Assembly (NCBI GenBank): GCA_950295325.1
Contig: OX485807.1
Coordinates: forward strand, 33,634,440 to 33,698,439
DNA length: 64,000 nt
Reading direction: 5' to 3'
Source: Polytrichum commune
Taxonomy: Eukaryota > Streptophyta > Polytrichopsida > Polytrichales > Polytrichaceae
In this document: positions 1 to 11,771 of the stretch, piece by piece
Layout of the letters: each line of letters starts with the position of its first letter
Position numbering within the stretch: the first letter of the stretch is position 1
The notes under the pieces: model-generated
Database searches by the model: none
The model's input: the letters and a program-made list of their open reading frames with translations, nothing else
Told to the model about the DNA's origin: nothing
Translations under genes and position numbers: made by a program

Positions 1-383
1 ATGTCAAAAGAAACTATGTTTCCCACTACACTAAATCTTGCATTTACTGTTATATGGTATTTCATGTCACTGTGGTAACTTTTTGAATGATACTTTTGAA
101 TGATACTTCAAGTTACTTTTGGTTCATCCAAATGCCAATTATTCACACAAAGTTGGATATATTCTGCATTCCAACATTTATGAGATAAGAGACTAGCTAC
201 CATGTACGATTGAAATTTGGATGAAAATGTCACTTAGTCGGTGACACTAACTACAACATTGTAAATCTCCAGTGGCCAAATGTTTCTACAAGGAATGACA
301 AATAATGTTAGGTTTACATTTACATAGGCAGTTTATAATTAGTATTGAGCAAGACAAATTTTGAAATGAGATTTTTATCCGCT
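1..383. other. Unassigned AT-rich sequence
   Basis: I see no gene, tandem repeat or terminal inverted repeat here. The stretch is AT-rich and full of stops in all frames that I followed. Confidence 0.5.
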
Positions 384-695
384 AGGGTGTACACTACGGC
401 CAAGACTTCTCCGGTGCAGAACTCCAAGCATGAATGAAAATGACATGGTTGCCAATATGGCAACACTTAGTTGCAAGAGGAGTTTCTCCAGAGATCAAGT
501 TTCTTGGCCAACCTCAAACCCCTCGGACAAGAAACTTGGCTTCCACAACAATCCACCTGAAACTAAATTATTAAAAAATTATTTTAAAAATCCATCTTGT
601 GCGCCATACCCATTGTTGCCTCAAACAACCTTGTCTTGAGCTGAAATTCTTGACTGACCGGTGCACAACTTCGCCCATAGTCTAAACCGGCCCTT
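384..695. mobile_element. Tourist-like MITE, copy A of a tandem pair
   Basis: A short non-coding element with degenerate terminal inverted repeats. The left end reads AGGGTGTACACTACGGCC. The right end reads CTAAACCGGCCCTTA, whose complement starts TAAGGGCCGGTTTAG. The GGGCCGGTT end with a TAA/TTA flank is shared with better preserved copies elsewhere in the window and is the pattern of PIF/Harbinger (Tourist) miniature elements. A short ORF inside (430-639) has no recognisable domain and is probably chance. Confidence 0.5.
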
Positions 696-741
696 ACACA
701 AAATCCATTGCATAATTCTTGAAGTGGGTTCTTTACCAACG

Positions 742-1069
742 AAGGTTTACACTACAACCAAGACTTCTCGGGTGCAGAACTCCAAGCATGAATGAAAATG
801 ACATGGCTACCACTACGCCAACAACTTTTTTACAAAAGGAGTTTCTCCGGAGATCAAACTTCTTGTCCGAGAAGTTTCTCAATCAACCTCAAACCCATCG
901 GACAAGAAACTTGACTTCCACAACACTCCACCTTGAGACATTTATTCTTCTTATTATTAATTTTTCATCTTGTCCACCATACCCATTATTGCCTCAAATA
1001 ACCTTGTCTTGGGCTGAAATTCTTGACTGACCGGTGCACATCTTCGCCCACAATCTAAACCGGCGCTTA
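742..1069. mobile_element. Tourist-like MITE, copy B of a tandem pair
   Basis: Second copy in the same orientation as the one at 384-695, with shared blocks such as GGTGCAGAACTCCAAGCATG and CTTGACTGACCGGTGCACA. About 40 bp following copy A (TTGCATAATTCTTGAAG at about 708-724) recurs after copy B as TTGCATAATTCCTGAAG. The pair therefore arose by tandem duplication of a block that included flanking DNA, not by two separate insertions. Confidence 0.5.
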
Positions 1070-1372
1070 CACAAATCCGTTGCATAATTCCTGAAGTCAG
1101 CAGGCAGGGAAGTACACTGAGCGGGAAGTTGGAAAGTGTTCTTGGCTTGTCATACTTAAAGAGTTTTGGCAGAAGTAGTATAGGAGTAGGTGGCATGATA
1201 CAACAATGTAACTGCAGAATGAATAATAGTCATAAGTTAGTAGCTTGTGAGTGAGGAAAGCAGAGTAGCTAGCTAGCTAGCTGCAGATGTCCTTCAAATA
1301 AAAGCCTCCACCAAATGAAGGCCTCCCCAGCTTCTCATTGTCAATGCACCCGATTTTAAAGTGCATGCAGCT

Positions 1373-1374
<2 letters not shown>

Positions 1375-1417
<43 letters not shown>
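1375..1417. repeat. (TC)n microsatellite
   Basis: An uninterrupted TC dinucleotide run of 43 bp. It could be a polymorphic marker; no promoter context was recognised. Confidence 0.95.
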
Positions 1418-1419
<2 letters not shown>

Positions 1420-2203
1420 TTTGCAAGTGTTATTGCCGACAGGCCCAGAAATACCGAAATCACTTACAATCCACTTATAACTAGAGCCCTGGTGAAGCTC
1501 CTCTAGCTAGCTCCTCAATAATAACCTCTGCCTGGCCTGTGCAAAGAAACGAACGCACTCGAAAATCCGCCTGCCAAATTGGTGTTGTGGGTCACCCGCG
1601 TCACTGAGGCGTTGTGGATGCTTCCTGTGTGATTCGGGGCTAGGAAGATCTCGGTCGTCGATTACGATATGACAAATCTAAAGGCTCCTATGGGAACTTA
1701 GGGAACCCTCTAGGAACCTTCAAATTCCCACACAAATGCTCTCAAACGATGGGATGAACAATTAACCCCTTCGTCTCGTAGACGTTGATTTTCCATCTGT
1801 CGGAAGTTTTTGGGGGGGGGTTGTGTGAGCAGTTTCGTAGACTGTAGGATGGGGCTTTGTGAATGGATGGCGTGGATGTGGTTTGTCCACGACCACACAC
1901 CCTCCATTCATAGCGCCTTGGTGACATGGGTGGGTCACATTTATGGTTCCCCGAATTTTAGCTTTCCTCAATGTTTGGGAGCGTTGGGAACCCTAGTAGG
2001 ACCTTGTATTTCTAATTTGTTCCCTAGAACTCAATGAACGGACACCCCTTAGGAGTTAGGACAACACATTTTACATACAGTGGAGAAAAAAAAATCACAC
2101 CCCTTGCATGCCTCCAATACCTTTAAACACTTACATTATTCATATAGTAGCACTTCTTTCAATGCAAATTGTAAGCTTTATAAATTGGACATGTCAGGTT
2201 GAT

Positions 2204-2207
<4 letters not shown>

Positions 2208-2243
<36 letters not shown>
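2208..2243. repeat. (GA)n microsatellite
   Basis: An uninterrupted GA run of about 36 bp, 800 bp from the complementary TC run. Confidence 0.95.
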
Positions 2244-2245
<2 letters not shown>

Positions 2246-2448
2246 TTCCCCCACCACTCAGGAAAATCATAAAAAGTTGATAATTGAAAGAAGAAATTCT
2301 ACATTAATCATAGAAGTTTGCTCTATGGGCATCTCCATTGCCACTACTAGAAGTGTGATATACCCCGATTAAAAGGTTTAATGTTAGGTTATGCAAGAAA
2401 GAAAGACTAACCATATTTTTTTTATACTTAGCATGTGAGCAAATGATG

Positions 2449-2784
2449 TTTGGAGTTAGACAACTCCAAATAAAGAATTGGGCCAGAAAACCCAAGAGAG
2501 AATGGTGCACAAGGCTAGACAACCTATGAAGGATTTGTGCATGGGAGTTAGATGGCTCCAACTGGGAGTTAGACACCTCCCTCTCGAAGATCTTTATGCT
2601 AGAGTTAGACAACTCACAAGGGATGGATGTTATTCATTGGAGCTAGACAACTCTTAATGAATAAATTAAGTTGGAATTAGACGGTTCCAACTAGAAAAAA
2701 TGGATGATTGAATCAAGTTGGAATTAGAGAGTTCCAATTAGAAGAATGAATGAATGCATCAAGTTGGAATTAGAAAGTTCCAAC
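2449..2784. repeat. Array of small hairpins built on GGAGTTAGACAACTCC
   Basis: Eight short imperfect palindromes lie in one 336-bp stretch. The first (2449-2470) pairs TTTGGAGTT with AACTCCAAA around the loop AGAC. Later units include GTTGGAATTAGACGGTTCCA at 2670 and relatives starting at 2717 and 2763, spaced 46-47 bp apart. Arms and loop vary together (GGAG with CTCC, GGAA with TTCC), so pairing is kept while the bases change. The function is unknown. Confidence 0.6.
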
Positions 2785-3871
2785 TAGAGGATTGTGATTG
2801 AGCCAAAAGATAAGAAAAGATCATACAGTGAAATGATATATGTATATAGATAAGGAAGCTTTGGTTTAAATTTAATAAGAATTAAGACTTTTAAAGTATC
2901 TCTTGAATATTATGGATAAATATTGATAAGACTAAGAGTGCCTTGGGTATAAGAGAGAGCTTGGGGGAGGAGAGAGGATCATATTTGTCTCTCCTATAGT
3001 CGGGTGGTTCGAGCTCATAGCAATCACAATATACTATTGTAATGAGCATTACATAGTAATGTACATAGTTTGAAAGTGTCATATGCATTCGTGATTGTAT
3101 TACTCTTATGTAAAGAAGAATGTGATAAGAAGTCTCTATGATTTATATTCCAAATTGAGGGTGAAGGAGGTTATGGAGTATTAGATGGAGGGGCCTTAAA
3201 CTATATAGTGGTAGAGATTGCACCACCACCACAATTCAATTTGCTACCAAGTACATGACATTATAATCCAAAATTTTATGAGAAGACAATAGTGTGTGTG
3301 AGTATCAATATAGTAACCAAATAGAAATTAATATGTAGTATGACATGTTATGCAAAGAGTACTTTCATATCTAAAAATAAGTAAAATTGATTGGGATACA
3401 AGACCCTCTATTTTGCTACATCAAAATAGAGCCCCCTCTTCATTTTGGTCCACTTGAATTTACATTGATTATGTAGGGGGAAATGTGGTGGAATACAATA
3501 ATGATTGGTACATCTATACTCCCTCTAACTTTAGTAATGGAGGGAGATGTGGTGACAGTAGGGGAGATGCTCTAACTTACTAAGGTAGTGAGGTCTAACT
3601 TACCTCCAAACTACAGTAATTGTTGCATCAAAATAGACTCCCTGTTTGTTTTGGTCCATTTGAATTATTGTTGAATGTATAGAGGAAGATGTGGAGGAAC
3701 ATGGTAATGGTCATTATTTTTATTGTTTCATGTCACTTTCTCATTCATTTTTTGACATGCTCGCCCATGATCACTTCTATTTCACGTGACCAAATGTGTA
3801 ACTAATTGGGACCGCCACTCACTTTTCAACCAACGACATATTTTAGAAAGCGGTGATCATGGGCATTGGTC
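2785..3871. other. Unassigned stretch with a 90-bp direct repeat
   Basis: Two related blocks share CATCAAAATAGA and TTTTGGTCCA: about 3416-3508 and 3627-3712. At 3402-3431 a perfect 10-bp hairpin pairs CTCTATTTTG with CAAAATAGAG. No coding potential was recognised. Confidence 0.4.
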
Positions 3872-4420
3872 CACTACACCATTTATGGTCTTTAGTGTCA
3901 CATGCGAAATAGTGTCACTTACCCTATTTTGAAGCATTTGCTAGGTTACATTGGTGATAAACAACTTCAACATAAATGTTGTCTGATGACACTTGGCGTT
4001 TGAGTGCGCTTACTAATATCTTGGCATGAGTATGTTCAATAGTGTTATGAGGTGGATGTCTATGTTCCACAATGGTCTACAAGTCGACTAAAGTGTACAC
4101 ACATGACACTTGCCATTAGTATGCTCAAGAACATCTTCTTCTTGCATACTAAAAGTGTAAACACATGACACTTGCCATTAGTAAGCTCAAAAATATATTC
4201 CCCTTGCATACTAAAACACAAGACTATCATCTAATGTATCCCCATGTGACACTCTAAATGTCGTAATGAAGATAATTTTTTCAACTGAAGAAGTTACTTA
4301 CGTTGATGAATGGAATCATATCGGCAACTAGAAGGCCTGATACTTTGAAACCTCTAGGCATCTAGTGTAGGCCCTCCACAAATAGTGTATGTGACACTAA
4401 ATACCATAAACGGTGTAGTG
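3872..4420. mobile_element. CACTA-ended non-autonomous element
   Basis: The ends form an inverted repeat of about 30 bp. The left begins CACTACACCATTTATGGTCT and the right, on the complement, begins CACTACACCGTTTATGGTAT (18 of 20 match). The CACTA start suggests the CACTA (En/Spm) superfamily, but I do not see a matching 3-bp duplication in the flanks, so the class is tentative. The inside is non-coding. A left-truncated relative lies at 52448-52886 and a short fragment at 10676-10760. Confidence 0.55.
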
Positions 4421-4820
4421 TAAACTAACCATGTCGTAGCAAGGTCAACTGGGTCCATTTAACCACTCACTAGGGTTATGTAATGCCAAAAGGGATACAA
4501 TCTATATTCTTCAGGCAAACGATGTTAAGATTTATGTGGCGGCGGCTTGTGATTGGTTACCCCCATGAAATTTTTGACAATTGTCGTAGCCAAGCATCAT
4601 CATTTAGATGAGCGATCATGGGTTAACCTATAAATCAGTTGTGTATTACCCTAACTTCATTGCTCAAAATTTGCAACAATTTCTACGTCCATGTTTTACA
4701 CTCTCCTTAGAATTTCTTCCCCTTCGCAAGAAGATTAACTCCCGACTATTACGCCTCCTAAACAAACACAAACACTCTCATGCACTGATCGGAGAGAACC
4801 GACAGCTAGTTACATATGAA

Positions 4821-5883
4821 CCAGTTGAGTTTGAGAAATAATAACCGGTTGAAGTTCCAAGACTTGAGGAGACTTACCAAACACTTTAGAGGAATTTATG
4901 GAATATACCTCAAACTAATATAGAAAAACCAATGACAACCGGTTGAGTTTGAGAAATAATAACCGGTCGAAGTTCCAAGACTCGAGGAGACTTACCAAAC
5001 ACTTTAGAGGAATTTATAGAATATACCTCAAACTAATATAGAAAAACCAATGACAACCGGTTGAGTTTGAGGAATAATAACCGGTCGAAGTTCCAAGACT
5101 TGAGGAGACTAAGGGCCGGTTCACACTATGGCCGTCGAAGTCGAGAGGCCGTGGGATTGAGTGGCCAAACTTTGTTGAGAGTCCAAAGAAATGAGCTGAA
5201 AATAGTCAATAAAATATAGCAAGTGGAGCCTTTGGCTGGGTATAGTGTGAAGCCTCCAAAGGCTAAGCCCGAAGTCCTAACCTTTGGCCATGAACTCCCA
5301 TGGCCTCTCGACTTGGACGGCCATAGTGTGAACCCTCCAAAGGGTGAGCCCAAAGTCCAAACCCAAAGGAGCATCCCACTTTATTCCTTGCTCAAAATAA
5401 CCCCTCCAATCTAATGGTTGAGATCTTGTCAATGATTGATATTTTAATGAAAAAAAAGTTCGGCCTCTCGACGGAAGTTTGGGTCGAGCATTTTGCTCCA
5501 CCCAAACTTTGCTCGAGAGGCCGAACTCTTGGCGCCATAACTTCCTAAAAGTGTTGCCACCTAGGCTCTTTTGGAAGTGACGTTCTTTGGACTTCGGCCT
5601 CTAGTGTGAAGGTTGAGAGGACGGACTTTGGACATTTCTGCATTTTCATTGGTCCAAACGCTTCTCCTCTCAAAGTTTGGCCATAGTGTGCATCGGCCCT
5701 AACCAAAATATTTAGAGGAATCCATGGAATATACCTCAAACCAATATAGAAAATCCCAATGACAACCAGTTGAGTTTGAGAAATAATAACCGGTCGAAGT
5801 TCCAAGACTCGAGGAGACTTACCGAACACTTCAGAGGAATTTATGGAAGATACCTCAAACTAATACAGAAAGACCGAAGGATG
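4821..5883. repeat. 118-bp tandem array, interrupted by a MITE
   Basis: Units start CCGGTTGAGT (first CCAGTTGAGT) at 4821, 4939 and 5057, exactly 118 bp apart, and again at 5766 after the insertion at 5113-5699. Shared blocks include GAAGTTCCAAGACTCGAGGA and ACTTTAGAGGAATTTATGG. The family copies at 42.5 kb and 48.7 kb hold a single unit, so the amplification is private to this copy. Confidence 0.8.
5113..5699. mobile_element. Tourist-like (PIF/Harbinger-type) MITE
   Basis: Terminal inverted repeats are GGGCCGGTTCACACTATGGC on the left and, on the complement of the right end, GGGCCGATGCACACTATGGC. TAA flanks both sides (5110-5112 and 5700-5702). Neighbouring array units show the empty site GAGACTTACC, confirming a three-base target. 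The interior contains a hairpin at 5461-5530 around TTTTGCTCC. Non-coding; ORFs within it are chance. Confidence 0.85.
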
Positions 5884-5907
5884 TCATGTATCAACATGTA
5901 ACCGGTT

Positions 5908-6158
5908 GGCCGCTTTGTTTCGCCGAGGTGGCACTACACGATTGGCTTTGAGCATACAGGTTTGCAGACGATAACCTCGACATCCCAGCTGGTTATGATC
6001 TAAATCAGATATAGACATATTACAGAATCACTTAAAGCCGCTTATAAGCAATTTGAAACGAATATGATAACTATTCCGACACGTGGCATTTTAAGGATGC
6101 TAAAATTTCAACAAGTGACCCACTGTTTAGGTCACCTGCGCGGCTCAACAAAGCGGCC
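5908..6158. mobile_element. hAT-like miniature element in an AACCGGTT site
   Basis: The ends are GGCCGCTTTGTTTCGCCG and, on the complement of the right end, GGCCGCTTTGTTGAGCCG. The element is bracketed by AACCGGTT at 5900-5907 and 6159-6166. The 8-bp duplication suggests a hAT-like origin. The target is itself a palindrome. 251 bp, non-coding. Confidence 0.7.
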
Positions 6159-6166
6159 AACCGGTT

Positions 6167-6257
6167 ACGTCCAGTAATCGTTTTATTGGAACCGGTCATC
6201 AGTGCAGAACTAGTTCTGCACCGATAACCTTTCCAATAAAACGATTACCTAATACGT
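6167..6257. mobile_element. 91-bp miniature element in the same AACCGGTT site
   Basis: It lies directly after the right AACCGGTT copy of the previous element and is followed by a third AACCGGTT at 6258-6265. The arms pair TAATCGTTTTATTGGA with TCCAATAAAACGATTA, and both ends carry ACGT. An 8-bp duplication with near-complete self-pairing suggests a very short hAT-like or foldback element. Confidence 0.65.
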
Positions 6258-6341
6258 AACCGGTTGGACTTGCAAACACTCGCTAGCTAGGATCCGAACC
6301 ATTTATGCCCTAAAACCTCCTCGATCACTGCTGCTCTCATG

Positions 6342-7110
6342 TTTCATTGCTCATATATATATATACATCGATGCCTCACCCTTACACCACCCATGTCATT
6401 TATCACACAGACAACACACCATTTATGAGAAGCCCCTTTCCGGCCCACTGCAATGATCTCCTTCACGAGCGTCGAGTAGCCTAATCACTCGTTTCATCAT
6501 CGGTCAACTTTCTCAACCACTTTCAGGCCCCCAAACCCTAGCCACTAGATCGAGGCCCACAATACGGCCAGATCAGATTACGCCTGAGCGAAACAGTCCT
6601 TCCAATGCCACGTGTCGTCGCTCGGTTGGTCGGGAGCCCTCAAAAGATGACGTGGCGCCTGAGTGTCGCGGTACTCCCCGATCATGACATTACTGAATGC
6701 AATCCTCCTCCTTCTCTCTCTGTTGTGGTTAAGTACAGTGTGGGGAGTAGGTTAGGTTTGAGGGCTAGTAGGACGATGTGGAGAGAGAGAAGAAGAACTA
6801 ATAAGTTAAGTTAGAGGAAAGTGGATTTGAAAGGCGGAGTGAAGTGAGGTATTTAAGGCGAGGCCTGACACCGTGCGTGTTGGGTGAGTTTGAAAATCCC
6901 GGGTGGGGACAGAGGGAGGATTCGTATGTGCAGTTATTCATTAAGTGTGGGTACTTTCGTCAAGTGTTCGGCGGGAACCATTTGGTACCGGCCGAACGGA
7001 TGGATGGACGGACAGACGGATGGATGGGAACGTCCTCGAGGAAGGGAAGTGGAGTAAGTCAATTACAAGCTTTTTGTTAACACCCTTCATGATTTCGTTG
7101 TGGTGAGGTT
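6342..7110. other. GC-richer island with ACGT-core motifs, no gene called
   Basis: Base composition from about 6420 to 7080 is clearly richer in GC than its surroundings. It holds CCACGTGTC (6608-6616, G-box-like) and GATGACGTGGC (6645-6655, bZIP-type ACGT core), and a GGATGGATGGACGGACAGAC-like purine stretch near 7000-7025. Such motifs are common in plant promoters. No convincing start codon or exon was found on either strand, so a decayed promoter or first exon is possible. Confidence 0.3.
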
Positions 7111-8107
7111 AGGGCCGGTTTACGCCATGGAGCGTGAAGTTGGACTGTGGAAGGTGGTTTTTTTTCCATGGTCCCGACGCGATGGTCCAACTTTCATGGT
7201 CTGATTTCTGAAAAGATGAATTTACAAAGTTTTTTGGGTCCCTCACTAAGGTAGGGGTGGCAATTTCCGTCCAAATTTCAGATGTGCCTAGTTGGGATGT
7301 TGAAACTATTTTTTATAAATTTTGAGCGCTCCGCAAAGCTAGTGCAAGAGCAACTATGAAAAAATCAAAAAAATCAGCATGTTTATTATTTTCTACAAAT
7401 TTTTAAAGGAAACCTTGTAGAGTGACCAACACTCGCACATAGGGTACGTGGTATATCCACATGGTGGATTTCTAAAACCGACCGTTGGCAACATTAAATC
7501 AACCGCTAGCAACCAATGAAATGCTGGCAGCGCTGTGAACAGTAAAAGCACCTTGATAGGTGCTTTTGTAAACCCAGGTAAAAACACCTAGATGGGTGCT
7601 TCCGACATAGGGGTCGACTTTAGGACCCGCACGGAAATTGCCACCCCTAACTTAGGTGTAGACTGAATGTGGACCAAGAGGAATGACCATGCACCACAAG
7701 TGAATGTGCTGATTTTGTTTTAATATATGCCCAGAAAGGGCAGTTTCGGAAAGGAAAAAAAAAATCAAGTTTGACCATTCTTTTGTCTTCTCGTATCTTC
7801 ATCTCCTCTTCCCCCACAAAACAAATTTGTAAAAAAATTATTATAGCAACATCATTTTGCCTTGGGCCCTTGTTTTTTTCTTCCATAACACCTCTTTTGT
7901 CTCTCCCACCGCAAAACCCATTGGACCATGTCAGTGTATGACGTAGGCCTTAAAATATGTCTTTTGGGGACCTCGAAGTCCATGGTCACTCTGACATTTT
8001 TTTTTCCTAAGTGTAAACTGAAGTGGTCCTAGGATGAGTTCAATAGCCAATCATAGATTTTACATGGCTTTGGGATGACTTCATGCCCCCCGGTGTAAAC
8101 AAGCTCT
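7111..8107. mobile_element. Tourist-like element carrying a nested MITE
   Basis: The left end is AGGGCCGGTTTACGCCATGG preceded by TTA. The right end, on the complement, is AGAGCTTGTTTACACCGG followed by a block ending ATGAAGTC, which matches the left block ending GTGAAGTT. The element is old and degenerate, and the right flank TTG only approximates TTA. It is split by the insertion at 7249-7652. Confidence 0.5.
7249..7652. mobile_element. 404-bp TA-target MITE, copy 1
   Basis: Inverted ends AGGTAGGGGTGGCAATTTCC and, on the complement of the right end, AGTTAGGGGTGGCAATTTCC. TA flanks both sides. A copy of 408 bp at 51251-51658 agrees along its whole length with only scattered differences. The TA target recalls Tc1/mariner-type elements, although the GGGGTGGCAA end also recalls hAT ends, so the superfamily is open. 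Non-coding. Confidence 0.75.
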
Positions 8108-8220
8108 TGGTAACTTGAGTGTGACGTCAAAATTCATATGACAATGGTTCCATTGCTCACTCACGGAGACTTAGTACTTGGTGAGTTACAAACATATGCC
8201 TTATAAACATATGGTACCAT
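8108..8220. other. Unassigned spacer
   Basis: Nothing recognised. Confidence 0.4.
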
Positions 8221-8590
8221 GATTATGGTGTTCGTTTTGGAAGATGGTTGTGGTGACGTGGCACGTGGCACAAGGGTATGTTGTTGGTTGCTTGGTGAGG
8301 ATCAAATAGCAAACGTCATAATGGCACATGTTTAAAAGTGATTGGACTACATCTTAAAATAATGCTAACTACTCTACACTCTATAGTGAACACAATTGGG
8401 AGGACCTATGTATCCAATAAACAAGTCAAAAAACATGCACTTCCGATAGTTATAACTAAATCAAGAGACATTTAATTTTTAGACCGATTTTTGCATATGT
8501 TTCATCGTAGATTTGCTAATGCAACATAAAGTTTTGTTGTGTAAATCTCATTGGTAGAAGTTGAAGGATATGAAAAATGAACCAAACAAG
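8221..8590. repeat. Dispersed repeat R1, copy 1
   Basis: Shares blocks with 55735-56050 and, inverted, with 47262-47420: for example ATTTGCTAATGCAACA, TGTTTCATC and GGGAGGAC. An upstream block here (GAGGATCAAATAGCAAACGT) also recurs at about 54797 as GAGGATCAAAGAGGAAACGT. Ends and class were not resolved. Confidence 0.45.
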
Positions 8591-10675
8591 ACCCAAATAC
8601 CTTAAGCAACCAATTAGTGCCAAATAAATTGAACCCAAAAAGGTTTACAAACAATGGGATTCATTGATACGAAACAAAACAAACGTAGATGAGCTTGAGA
8701 TAAGTTTGCTAAAAGGTGAGTTTCGGAGCTTGTGCGCAAAGTTATTCAAAATTTCTTGAGGCTACTTTACTTCGTTAAAAGGGTGGGGTTGGGCTTCACC
8801 AAAAACAAGCAACTTTCTAGCTTGTCATACTAGGGTTGGTGGACCAAGCTTGCCTTGCATAGGCTAATGCAGAGTTTGTGGTGGTGGATTTCATAGGAAA
8901 ACCCTACATTAAATCCTAAACTTCTCTCAATGTTTTTTAGATTGAAAGAGAAGGTCCAAAGAATTCCACCCAAGTTTCATAATTATATATAAGAATGTCT
9001 AAGGAGCTCTTAGTAGAAAAGTACCCCAAAGAGGCATCGCACTTATAGTTTGCTCTCTCTCTCTTATGAATAACTCTAACAAAAGCCAAGGAGAGAGGGA
9101 GAATGAGATCTAGGGAGAGCAGCAAAATCATGTAAAACCCTAACCCTAAAACTATAAACATGCACTAAGAGAGTTATGAACCTCCCCAAGTTGGAAGAGC
9201 CGACAACATGCATCAAAAGCTTCTCCAAATTGAAAGAGAGTTGACAAAATGCAACAAAATTAAATGATTATATATTCCTCGAAATAGAAGACCAAGGATC
9301 GTGCATTTAGAGATCTTTGTTTGGAACCGATAAAGGGTAGGCTCCATATAACCTGCATGTTATAAAACAAAAATAAATGTGAAATCATATCATTGTCAAC
9401 TCACAATTAATATGCCCTCCAACCGCAAACTTGCTCATAACATTATTCAATTGAGTGACCGTGTTGGGTGGGGCCAAGGATATATCAAGCAAGGTGTTAG
9501 AATTATACCTTACATATGCTTGTCATTTAAGAAACTTCAACTTGAAAAATGAGTGAGATTCATGTGAAGCATTGTCACTTAATATTATAAGAATGGAACA
9601 ACTGATAGCAACTAGACAATGTTATGTTGTTTGGTTGTGTTCTATGGATCGATACTTGTGAGCACTCCCAACCAAGACCCCATGAAATTAATAATTTTAC
9701 CTAATTTGGGATTGCATTCATTATCAATATCAAAGTTCAATTATAACAACATTATTGTACCAATCCCAATATTGGAATATAGGTTTTTTTTGTAAACGAT
9801 AGGGTCACTCACTCAACCATGATTGTCACCTTAAAACATCCCTCCACCATGGCTTGAATATATTGCATTGTGATAGCCCTTGTTGTCATTGACATGGGAA
9901 CCAAATGATTGTTTATGTTGATAGTTATTTCTCGCAATGGTCATGCCCTCACACAAACTTGCCTTTTCATGAAATAGCCGACCAACTAGCCCTCCAACAA
10001 CCTACACTTTTTCTTTTCTTTTTTTTATCAGTCATTTGTGTGTTAAGGCCAACTCCATAGTGAAGACAAAGGAATGAATTTTCTTCCATTTTAACAATAT
10101 TTGAGAAGATCCAATGGTCACAAAGTGGAAGTTTTCAAGTTGGGGACCTAGTAAAGACCTTCATTTCTCTAAATAAGGAGGATGGAATGGATGAATGCTT
10201 TGGATATAGATATATATAGATATTTTTCAATACTAACATATAAATATGAGATTTCAAAATTTCAAAATTTCAGTTTACATGCCAATCCTAGAAGGGATCA
10301 AAGTTCATTGACCAAATAATGGCATGTGTCTCCTATATTGTGCCCGAATGCCATCTTTGGAGAAGAAAGATTTTGGGAGTGTTGCCCAAAGTTATTGCAA
10401 TAGTTAATACCTACATTAATGAACAATACCCACATGCAAGAAAGTTGTCTCTTTGCTCGAACCTCAAGTGACCATCTATGAGCAACAAGTGCAAATTCTC
10501 ATATCGATTTCTCCATATCAAAACAAAATCTTACAAGACTTGCACCCATATTTTCCTATAACATATAAAGGTCTTCACACCACTTAGTGGAAGGCCAAAA
10601 AAATAGTTGCAATAACTTAGGTATAAGAATACAAAAAAAATCATTATAAAGCTTACAAATTGACAACATTGATTT
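8591..10675. other. Unassigned AT-rich sequence
   Basis: No gene or inverted-repeat element that I can support over about 2 kb. A short AACCCTAACCCTAAA at about 9140 resembles the plant telomere unit but has only two units. Confidence 0.4.
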
Positions 10676-10760
10676 TGGTATTTAGTGTCACATACACTGT
10701 TTGACAACCGATCTAAACTAGATGCCTAGAGGCTTGTAGTGTCACATCCGCCACTTGTTG
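10676..10760 (-). mobile_element. Fragment of the CACTA-ended element
   Basis: Reads GTATTTAGTGTCACATACAC and then CTAGATGCCTAGAGGCTTGT, the complement of the right part of the element at 3872-4420. Only the terminal 85 bp remain. Confidence 0.5.
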
Positions 10761-10795
10761 ACATAAGTAGTTTTGTGTAATGCATAACTACCTAT

Positions 10796-11345
10796 CTACA
10801 AAACTTGCCACCCACATACCACAAGATTGTTTGCATGTGTAACATTGACAAAAGCACTTGGCTCCCTAAGCCTCCATGAAATGAAGGTGTGCAATAGCTT
10901 GTGTCCTCCTCCTTGATGTCTTTGTGAATGGTTATGTCTTTCTTTATGCAATAATTGACTTGCCGGTGAGCTCATGGTTGTGGTTGTGAATGAAATGAAG
11001 TTGATTTTGAAAGTCCAAGAAGCCAAAAGGCTAATGGGACTAAAAGCACACCATGATGGTTTCAACCTGGCTAATTTCCAAGAGTGGCAAAGTGCAGTAG
11101 CCTCCTTGAGATAGAGGCTAATCACGATTCGTTGGTTTAATTGAAAGAAACACTTGAGCCCCCCTAATACTACATTCTTAAATAATGATGAAAACTTATC
11201 CCTAATGGGATTACAAAAGGGACACTCCAACACAAAGTGTGCCTCATTTTCAACAACATTGTAAAAGAAATGACATAATTTGTTATCTTTAAAAATAGGA
11301 ACCCAGTTTCAATGGCAAGTATTTCTAGCGGAGGTGCTTTGTCTG
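10796..11345 (-). mobile_element. LINE remnant: C-terminal tail of the reverse-transcriptase ORF
   Basis: Reading the minus strand from about 11345, a frame gives a cysteine/histidine knuckle of the type C-H-F-F-Y-N-V-V-E-N-E-A-H-F-V-L-E-C-P, followed by NPIRDKFSSLF and a leucine-rich tail. The pattern C-x(n)-E-x(2)-H-F-x(2)-x-C-P with NPIR is characteristic of the zinc-binding tail after the reverse transcriptase in plant LINE ORF2 proteins. The open frame runs 11233-10796; one in-frame TGA interrupts it upstream, near 11310. The RT domain itself is missing, so this is a short dead 3' end. Assignment is from family knowledge, not a search. Confidence 0.55.
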
Positions 11346-11771
11346 CATTTTGAGGTGTAGTTTAAGTTTGTGATTTTCCCATACCTCCTCCTGCTAAGCC
11401 CAGCTAAGGATTTATGGGTGGTTGTGTGTTATATCTTACTCTTTAATGAATCCAAACAACCAACCCATCAAAATAACAATAAAAATAAAAAAACACATCC
11501 CAAAAAACATAAAATCTTAAGACTTGCAGAATACAAGAATCTAGACGCCAAATGTGAGGCCTAGAAACATTGGCTAGGTATAGCACATTGGATATCTGCA
11601 ACACAATCTATAGTTCATAGCTTACAAATCGATTCGAAGTGTCCCTCACAAGCCAAGCTAAGATTCGACAATCTTCATGTTTAGACAACCCCACCTCTCA
11701 CCTCCTAAGAAATTGACATGCGTGAACATGACAATGGGAAAGATAGGACTAGAAGTGATGCTCTACGGGAG
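11346..11771. other. Unassigned stretch
   Basis: No supported gene. A lysine-rich ORF at 11370-11564 reflects an A-rich run and is not convincing. Confidence 0.4.

Larger units (their letters stand above)
1100..2448. other. Unassigned stretch with two dinucleotide microsatellites
   Basis: No supportable gene. It contains a (TC)n run at 1375-1417 and a (GA)n run at 2208-2243. A GC-richer part at 1560-2040 has weakly mirrored motifs near its ends (GGAACTTAGGGAACCCTC and GGGAACCCTAGTAGG), which may be a decayed element, but the pairing is too poor to call. Confidence 0.4.
4783..6333. mobile_element. hAT-like element (family A), copy 1, with nested insertions
   Basis: Flanked by the exact 8-bp duplication CTCTCATG at 4775-4782 and 6334-6341, as expected of hAT elements. 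The ends are roughly inverted: CACTGATCGGAGAG on the left and, on the complement, CAGCAGTGATCGAGGAG on the right. The interior holds a 118-bp tandem array, a Tourist-like insertion (5113-5699) and two small elements at AACCGGTT sites (5908-6158 and 6167-6257). Copies 2 and 3 lie at 42493-43142 and 48654-49211. No transposase is present. Confidence 0.7.
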